Below are positions 59,048 to 64,000 of a stretch of DNA of 64,000 bases, in pieces (position 1 is the first letter of the stretch; every line of letters starts with the position of its first letter). The notes under the pieces are model-generated. The model searched no databases, had not been told where the DNA came from, and saw nothing but the letters and a program-made list of their open reading frames with translations. Position numbers and translations under genes: made by a program. This DNA is from Aneurinibacillus uraniidurans (lineage in GTDB: Bacteria; Bacillota; Bacilli; Aneurinibacillales; Aneurinibacillaceae): NCBI RefSeq assembly GCF_028471905.1, contig NZ_CP116902.1, positions 246,501 to 310,500 of the forward strand. The letters run 5' to 3'.

Positions 59048-59506
59048 ATGACACGTAGCCTGCAATCAAGCTTATATGGAGAATTGGAATATAACGATCA
59101 AGACGTATACCATTTTGAAGACGGGGTTCCGGGCTTCCCGCATCTGCGTGAATTCCTGCTTATAACAGTTGAAGAGAGTCCGTTTACAGTTATGCATGCT
59201 ATAAACGAAGATACGTCTTTCTTTCTCATTAATCCATTTACCCGGTATGAAGGCTATGAGGTTCAGATTCCGAATGCGGCCAAAAAACAACTAAAGATTG
59301 AAAATCTCGAAGATGTAGCGCTCTATTCTATCGTAGTGCTTCGTGAACCATTAGAGGATTCAACGGCGAATCTTGCTGCACCTGTCATTTTAAATACGAA
59401 AGGAAAGCTAGGAGCTCAAGTGTCACTTGATGCCCCGCAGTTCTCCATCCGCACCCCTCTCTTTGAGAACATCCCTCAAGTGTCAGTGGGAAAGGAAGGA
59501 AAGTAG
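59048..59506 (+). CDS. fliW: flagellar assembly factor FliW
   Basis: 152 residues. [19 protein letters not shown] and [20 protein letters not shown] are FliW signatures. FliW binds flagellin and, when free, binds CsrA, relieving CsrA repression of hag. The csrA start lies one base after its stop. AAGGAGTGT ribosome site. Confidence 0.96.
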   Translation: MTRSLQSSLYGELEYNDQDVYHFEDGVPGFPHLREFLLITVEESPFTVMHAINEDTSFFLINPFTRYEGYEVQIPNAAKKQLKIENLEDVALYSIVVLREPLEDSTANLAAPVILNTKGKLGAQVSLDAPQFSIRTPLFENIPQVSVGKEGK

Positions 59507-59507
59507 C

Positions 59508-59762
59508 ATGCTTGTACTGCGTCGGAAAGTCGGCGAATCGATTATGATCGGCGAGGGGATCGAGATTAAGGTTATCGCAGTACAGGGTGATCAGGTCAAA
59601 ATCGGCATTGAAGCGCCGCAAACCGTAAGTGTGTACCGCAAAGAGATTTACGAAGCGATCCAGACGGAGAACTTGCAGGCGAAAGAAGGAATGGAAAAAA
59701 TCAATGTAGACCAGCTTAAGAAGCTAGGGCTTTCGATTGCGGCACAAAAAAATAAAAAATAA
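59508..59762 (+). CDS. csrA: translational regulator CsrA
   Basis: 84 residues from ATG 59508, [20 protein letters not shown] start, [31 protein letters not shown] end of the conserved domain. The GGAAAGGAAGGAAAG run upstream, within fliW, gives the ribosome site. Binds GGA motifs in the hag leader to repress flagellin synthesis. A longer upstream frame is not used. Confidence 0.96.
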   Translation: MLVLRRKVGESIMIGEGIEIKVIAVQGDQVKIGIEAPQTVSVYRKEIYEAIQTENLQAKEGMEKINVDQLKKLGLSIAAQKNKK

Positions 59763-59774
59763 TATAGAAAACTG

Positions 59775-59801
59775 TAAAGTCGTATTGATTCTTTCCGATA
59801 T
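59775..59801 (+). promoter_or_regulatory. sigma-D promoter of hag
   Basis: TAAA (59775-59778), 15 bases, TCCGATAT (59794-59801); one mismatch to TAAA-N15-GCCGATAT. Confidence 0.9.
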
Positions 59802-59845
59802 TAATAGTGAAGGGGCTACGGCACACTTCATAATCTATCATCTGC

Positions 59846-59884
59846 TGACAGGGACGTCGGCGGAGAACTTTCAAGGAGGAACTT
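59846..59884 (+). promoter_or_regulatory. CsrA-binding region of the hag leader
   Basis: GGA motifs at CAGGGA (59849-59854) and at the ribosome site CAAGGAGGA (59873-59881), as in the two-site B. subtilis leader. Inferred by analogy with the FliW-CsrA genes just upstream. Confidence 0.7.
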
Positions 59885-59887
59885 ATT

Positions 59888-60700
59888 ATGATTATCAATC
59901 ACAATCTTAACGCAATGAACGCTCAACGTCAGATGAGCATCAACATCGGTAGCGCGGGTAAAGACATCGAGAAACTGTCTTCCGGCTTACGCATCAACCG
60001 TGCTGGCGACGATGCTGCTGGTCTTTCCATCTCTGAAAAAATGCGCGCGCAAATCCGTGGTCTGAACCAAGCTTCCCGTAACTCTCAGGATGCGATCTCT
60101 CTTATCCAAACAGCTGAGGGTGCACTGAACGAGACACACAACATTCTGCAACGTATGCGTGAGCTGGCTGTTCAAGGTGCGAATGACACAAACGTAACGG
60201 CTGACCGCAGTGCGATCAAATCAGAGATTGATCAGCTTAATTCAGAAATCACACGTATTTCTCAAAAAACTCAATTCAACGAACAAAATCTTTTAACAGG
60301 CTCATTCGCTTCTAAAAATTTCCAAATTGGTCAAAACAAAGGTATTTCCATTACTTTGTCAATTGGAGATATGAGCGCTACGGCTTTGGGTGTAAATGCA
60401 GTAGCGGTAGATACTCACGCAAATGCAGCGGATGCAATTTCCACAATTAACAGTGCAATCAAGACAGTATCACAAGAGCGTTCTAAACTAGGTGCGAACC
60501 AAAATCGTCTTGAGCATACAATTTCGAACCTTGATAACGCATCAGAGAACCTCCAAGCTGCAGAATCTCGCGTTCGTGATACAGACATGGCAAAACAAAT
60601 GATGTCATTCACGAAAAACAACGTGCTGACACAAGCGGCACAAGCGATGCTGGCACAAGCCAACCAAGCACCGCAAAACGTTCTTCAATTGTTACGTTAA
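59888..60700 (+). CDS. hag: flagellin
   Basis: 270 residues. D0/D1 ends INHNLNAMNAQRQMSINIGS, GLRINRAGDDAAGLSISEKM and, at the C-terminus, ESRVRDTDMAKQMMSFTKNN, QAMLAQANQAPQNVLQLLR. The middle domain is short (about 70 residues, Ser/Thr/Asn-rich), and these surface residues would be the targets of the Maf enzymes downstream. Cysteine-free. AAGGAGG ribosome site overlaps a CsrA-binding motif. Confidence 0.98.
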   Translation: MIINHNLNAMNAQRQMSINIGSAGKDIEKLSSGLRINRAGDDAAGLSISEKMRAQIRGLNQASRNSQDAISLIQTAEGALNETHNILQRMRELAVQGANDTNVTADRSAIKSEIDQLNSEITRISQKTQFNEQNLLTGSFASKNFQIGQNKGISITLSIGDMSATALGVNAVAVDTHANAADAISTINSAIKTVSQERSKLGANQNRLEHTISNLDNASENLQAAESRVRDTDMAKQMMSFTKNNVLTQAAQAMLAQANQAPQNVLQLLR

Positions 60701-60720
60701 TCGACAACCCGATAGAAAGA

Positions 60721-60751
60721 AAAAGGTCGACAATAATGTCGGCCTTTTTTT
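60721..60751 (+). terminator. intrinsic terminator of hag
   Basis: AAAAGGTCGACA / TGTCGGCCTTTT, one G-U pair, ATAA loop, then Ts. Confidence 0.93.
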
Positions 60752-60781
60752 ATCGGATAAATAGAGGAAAGGGTGTAGTAA

Positions 60782-62602
60782 ATGCTTGGCAAAAATCTAG
60801 AAATGTTGCAAAAACATTACCCTGATCTGCACCAGTCTGTAGTATCTTTCAAGAAAACGGGAAAGTGTGTAGAGGAAAAAAGTAAAAATGGTATGACCAA
60901 TCTGCAGTATACAAGCGATGATGGAATAAAGATAATGCTTCATAGTCAGTATGACCCAGCTCGTGAAGCTAAGATGTGGGTGAATAACGTCATACTGGAT
61001 AAAGAAGATTCCCTGGTGATTATCGGGTTAGGTTTAGGATACTATCTGCCTTATTTGCGAGAAAGATATTCAGAGAAGAAACTTATTATTATCGAACCGG
61101 ATTTAGAAGTGTTTTACCATGCACTGAAGATTCAGGACCTATCTACTTATTTCGCAGATGATAATATCGTATTCTTAGTAGAGCATATTCCGTATATGAT
61201 AGCTACGTCATTACAAGGATATGTACAATCACATAAAATTAAAGAATTTTACATAAGTGAATTGCCTATATATAGGCGAGTATACGGTGAGTATATAAAA
61301 AATGTATATAGAGACATTCAAGAGCAGATTCGTACCATAACGATTAATATGCATACAGAGATACTGTTTTCAAAACAATGGTTATCCAATCTATTTAAGA
61401 ATCTCCCTTCCATGACCTCTTTCCCTTCCGTTAAGAAATTAGCAGGAAACTTCAAGGGAGTTCCTGCTGTTATTGTCGCTGCCGGACCATCGTTAGAAAA
61501 AAATATGCACATATTGAAGCAGATCTATGATAGAGCCCTTATTATTTCAGTAGGATCATCAGCGAATATTCTCGAAAGGAATGGGATTATACCTCATATT
61601 GTGATGGGGGTAGATGGTGGAGAAGGAGAAGCGAATATTTTTGAAAATTTGACCAATCATAGTCCGCTCTTTGTTTATGCAAATACGGTGCATCATCGAG
61701 CAATTGAATCATACAATGGGAAAAAAATGTGGCTGATTATGACGGTTGAGAAGGTAATGCCACAACTTGATAAACAACTAGATGGGGAAAATCCTGTCAT
61801 ACAGTCAGGACCATCAGTTGCGAACATAGCTCTTGCATTTGCAGACTATCTTCAATGCTCACCTATTATGTTAATTGGACAAGATTTAGCTTATACGAAT
61901 ACGAAGCTGTATGCTGATGGAGCTGTACATCAAGCAGATCCAGATCTTGTTGAAAAGTTCAAATCAAATTCTAGTTATGTAAAAATGAAGGGTATCAATG
62001 GAGAAGATATTTATACGAAGAAACCATTTCTTAGCATGAAAAAGTGGTTTGAAGATTATGTTACTATTTTTGAAAGAAATACGAATATCTATAATTGCAC
62101 AGAAGGTGGATTGCCTATCAAAGGAATTCCAAATTATACATTTCAGCATTGCGTAGATGAATTTTGTACGAGGTTTTATCCAATCGAAGAAAAAATCAAG
62201 AAGGTATACGAAGAAGGGGAAGGTCTTAATAAAGAGAAAGTAAGTCATCTGATGGGGAGAATAAAAGAGGAGATCGAGGAGATTGTAATTCTCTCCGGGG
62301 AAAGACTAAAGAAACTCGAAAAAATAAAACCAGATGATCTGTGCTTTGACAAGGATTTTTCCGATATTATTAAAGTAGGCGAAAAAATAGAACAGACATT
62401 TACATATGACTCTATTATTGCACATTCAGTGAATTGGTATCTGAATTTCCAGACACGTCATGCATATGAACAGATGGAAAGAGAAAAGGCTCAATCCACG
62501 GAAGAAAAACGCAAATCACTTCTTGGAGATTTGTTAATACAGTATGCTTTTATTCATGACTATATCAAATTAGCGAAAGAAACTATAGAGGAGTGGGAGT
62601 AA
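60782..62602 (+). CDS. Maf/DUF115 motility accessory protein, flagellin glycosyltransferase
   Basis: 606 residues, MAF_flag10/DUF115 family (6-hydroxymethylpterin pyrophosphokinase MptE-like core). Core at about 215-420: GVPAVIVAAGPSLEKNMHIL, IPHIVMGVDGGEGEANIFEN, GPSVANIALAFADYLQCSPI and MLIGQDLAYTNTK. The N-terminal Rossmann part has VIIGLGLGYYLPYLRERY. Maf proteins attach nonulosonic acids (pseudaminic/legionaminic) to flagellin Ser/Thr in Campylobacter, Geobacillus and Clostridium. No nonulosonic-acid synthesis genes are in the window, so the sugar source is elsewhere. Start ATG 60782 with AGAGGAAAGGG upstream. Confidence 0.9.
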   Translation: MLGKNLEMLQKHYPDLHQSVVSFKKTGKCVEEKSKNGMTNLQYTSDDGIKIMLHSQYDPAREAKMWVNNVILDKEDSLVIIGLGLGYYLPYLRERYSEKKLIIIEPDLEVFYHALKIQDLSTYFADDNIVFLVEHIPYMIATSLQGYVQSHKIKEFYISELPIYRRVYGEYIKNVYRDIQEQIRTITINMHTEILFSKQWLSNLFKNLPSMTSFPSVKKLAGNFKGVPAVIVAAGPSLEKNMHILKQIYDRALIISVGSSANILERNGIIPHIVMGVDGGEGEANIFENLTNHSPLFVYANTVHHRAIESYNGKKMWLIMTVEKVMPQLDKQLDGENPVIQSGPSVANIALAFADYLQCSPIMLIGQDLAYTNTKLYADGAVHQADPDLVEKFKSNSSYVKMKGINGEDIYTKKPFLSMKKWFEDYVTIFERNTNIYNCTEGGLPIKGIPNYTFQHCVDEFCTRFYPIEEKIKKVYEEGEGLNKEKVSHLMGRIKEEIEEIVILSGERLKKLEKIKPDDLCFDKDFSDIIKVGEKIEQTFTYDSIIAHSVNWYLNFQTRHAYEQMEREKAQSTEEKRKSLLGDLLIQYAFIHDYIKLAKETIEEWE

Positions 62603-62604
62603 TC

Positions 62605-62958
62605 ATGCAAGAACAACAAATAAATAAGATTGAAGTGTTGGAAACAGCACAAGAATATATGGTGAAGTTATGCCAAGGGATTGAAACAGCTGGGGAGTAT
62701 CTAATGGCTGGCAATGAAGGAGAAGCGTTGAATTATGTGGTGCAAATTATTGAAGGATTACAATGGCTATTAGAGGTAATTGTACTAACCCAAGATGCAC
62801 AAAAAGAGTCGATTGATATTACTGAAATGCTGGCATATTTCCACGAGGCAAGAGAAGCATTGGAAAATCAAGACTATATTCTGCTCTCAGACTTACTAAG
62901 CTATGAAGTGGCACCTATTCTTGAAGGTTGGCAGCAGAAAAATGCAATGAATTTGTGA
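62605..62958 (+). CDS. small acidic helical protein between two maf genes
   Basis: 117 residues from ATG 62605 with GGAGTGGGAG upstream; an earlier start at 62593 overlaps the maf gene. Rich in Glu, Leu and Ile, predicted helical (QEYMVKLCQGIETAGEYLMA, LNYVVQIIEGLQWLLEVIVL). No recognised domain. Coupled to both maf genes (2-base and 7-base gaps), so perhaps a chaperone or adaptor for them. Confidence 0.72.
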   Translation: MQEQQINKIEVLETAQEYMVKLCQGIETAGEYLMAGNEGEALNYVVQIIEGLQWLLEVIVLTQDAQKESIDITEMLAYFHEAREALENQDYILLSDLLSYEVAPILEGWQQKNAMNL

Positions 62959-62965
62959 GGGAAAG

Positions 62966-64000
62966 ATGTTCTGGAAAAAAAACGTAACGCTTCTCAAAAG
63001 AAAGTCAGTAGCTTTATATCAGGAAGTTTGCCGTCATTCCATTGATGAAACAGTGTATCAAGTAATGGAAAGTAGCAACAAAGAGGCATATACCGTACAA
63101 ATTAGGCAACAGAGATATGATCGAAAGCAGTATTTTTTTTTACATAGCAAATATCATCCATACAAAGAGGCTGTTGCATTTGCTGAGGGGAATTACAATG
63201 CACAGCCTGAAGAGCTAGTGCTTTATGGATTCGGCTTAGGATACCATGTAATAGAGGTCGGCAAGAGGCTACAAGGAAATCAACGATTATCTGTGTTTGA
63301 CATCAATCTCGATATTTTTTGTCTGGCCATGCACTATGTGGATTTAGAATCAGTATTTATACATCCAAATATTATCTTATGTGTTTCGGAAGATGGACAA
63401 GAGGTGGCCGGCCAGTTACGTTCTGTACTGCATAATCAATCAAAGCTAATGTTACACATGCCTTCTGTGCGCGCGATGCCTGATCAATATGAAAAGTTAC
63501 GCTTTGTCCTGGAAGATTGGAATATCCAGCAATCTGCCCGGTCCGATTATTTTGAGCTGATTCAGGCTAACTATCGGGAGAACCGAATGAATCAACACTC
63601 GAATGTGTCAAGTTTATTTGGTTCATTGCAGGGGAAGCCGATTGTGATCGTTTCAGCAGGACCATCACTAAATAAGAACGGTCATTTGTTGGCACAAGTC
63701 AAGGAGAAAGCATTTATATTTGCTGTCGGATCTGCTTTAAAACCTCTTTTACGTATGGGTGTGACTCCAGATATGTTCTGTATTATGGACCCGCAACAAA
63801 TCACGTATAAACAAATAGAAGGCTATGAAAACCTAGATATTCCATTTGTTTATCTGGATAGTGTTCATCCATATACAGTAGAAAAATACCAAGGCCCTAA
63901 ATATGTTGCATCTAGTGACATTTCCGATGTCCCTGATACACAGAAAGTCCAGTATGGCGGCTCGGTAGCGACGGCTGTTATGGATATGGCGATTCGATTT
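62966..64000 (+). CDS. second Maf/DUF115 motility accessory protein, 5' part
   Basis: 345 codons are visible from ATG 62966 to the window edge with no stop; AGGGAAAG lies just before. Same family as the gene at 60782: VLYGFGLGYHVIEVGKRLQG, KPIVIVSAGPSLNKNGHLLA, GVTPDMFCIMDPQQITYK and YGGSVATAVMDMAIRF match its N-terminal and core blocks, but identity between the two is low, so they are ancient paralogues. Probably a second flagellin glycosyltransferase or a subunit of the same system. Confidence 0.87.
   Translation, partial: MFWKKNVTLLKRKSVALYQEVCRHSIDETVYQVMESSNKEAYTVQIRQQRYDRKQYFFLHSKYHPYKEAVAFAEGNYNAQPEELVLYGFGLGYHVIEVGKRLQGNQRLSVFDINLDIFCLAMHYVDLESVFIHPNIILCVSEDGQEVAGQLRSVLHNQSKLMLHMPSVRAMPDQYEKLRFVLEDWNIQQSARSDYFELIQANYRENRMNQHSNVSSLFGSLQGKPIVIVSAGPSLNKNGHLLAQVKEKAFIFAVGSALKPLLRMGVTPDMFCIMDPQQITYKQIEGYENLDIPFVYLDSVHPYTVEKYQGPKYVASSDISDVPDTQKVQYGGSVATAVMDMAIRF

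Noticed and set aside
1-64000. CRISPR arrays, tRNA, rRNA or prophage genes
   Set aside because: No regularly spaced repeats, no cloverleaf or rRNA sequence, and no phage structural or integrase genes were seen on reading through the window.

Overview
The window looks like a chromosomal segment of a motile, S-layer-bearing, naturally competent Gram-positive rod of the Bacillales, probably Paenibacillaceae-like (Aneurinibacillus or Brevibacillus type). The evidence is B. subtilis-like gene order at both ends (mbl-flhO-flhP on the left; degSU-comF-yvyF-flgM-flgN-flgK-flgL-yviE-fliW-csrA-hag on the right), strong AGGAGG ribosome sites, sigma-A, sigma-D and ECF-type promoters, a SAM riboswitch and many intrinsic terminators. 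The genus is an inference.

Region by region. 1-2.3 kb: end of mbl, flhO, flhP and a small EpuA-like membrane protein. 2.4-6.6 kb: alaR-alaT-like operon, a TagA/WecG-type glycosyltransferase, TagO and a VanZ-like protein. 6.6-9.4 kb: a decayed IS1634-type transposase, an AT-rich acyltransferase and mostly empty DNA. 9.4-10.7 kb: pgi. 10.8-18.2 kb: an AT-rich glycan operon with an HTH regulator, Wzm/Wzt ABC exporter, pyruvyltransferase-like protein, two glycosyltransferases and an epimerase, followed by an IS110-type relic. 18.8-26.8 kb: rmlACBD (dTDP-L-rhamnose), a GT2 enzyme, an initiating sugar-phosphate transferase, a TPR protein and an O-antigen-ligase-like protein. 26.8-31.5 kb: a multi-promoter leader, a secreted S-layer candidate, a TolC-family protein and a second protein with the same C-terminal-type stalk domain. 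31.6-35.9 kb: a MarR-controlled MFS efflux operon with two adaptors. 36.1-38.3 kb: ComK-like factor, sigma factor and an SLAP-domain (S-layer assembly) protein. 38.4-42.1 kb: an IS4-type relic, an SLH-domain protein and a secreted PEBP-domain protein. 42.2-44.7 kb: minus-strand SGNH/MBOAT O-acylation pair. 44.9-48.4 kb: S41 protease, small exported protein, SAM riboswitch and metK. 48.5-54.7 kb: degSU, comFA/comFC and tpx. 54.8-64 kb: flagellar hook-filament operon, flagellin and two Maf-type (DUF115) flagellin glycosyltransferases, the last running off the window.

How the parts fit: dTDP-L-rhamnose made by RmlABCD, and a lipid-linked glycan started by the polyprenyl glycosylphosphotransferase, would be extended by the glycosyltransferases, exported by Wzm/Wzt, and joined to the adjacent S-layer candidate by the ligase-like protein. 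This resembles the S-layer glycan locus of Geobacillus stearothermophilus. Around it sit other envelope genes (SLAP, SLH, stalk-domain and TolC-like proteins, TagO). The most unusual points are two near-identical ECF-type promoters plus a sigma-A promoter in front of the S-layer candidate, a TolC-family protein in a Gram-positive S-layer operon context, a recurring stalk domain in three secreted proteins, and a ComK/sigma-factor pair in which the sigma gene's ribosome site lies in a GC-rich hairpin.
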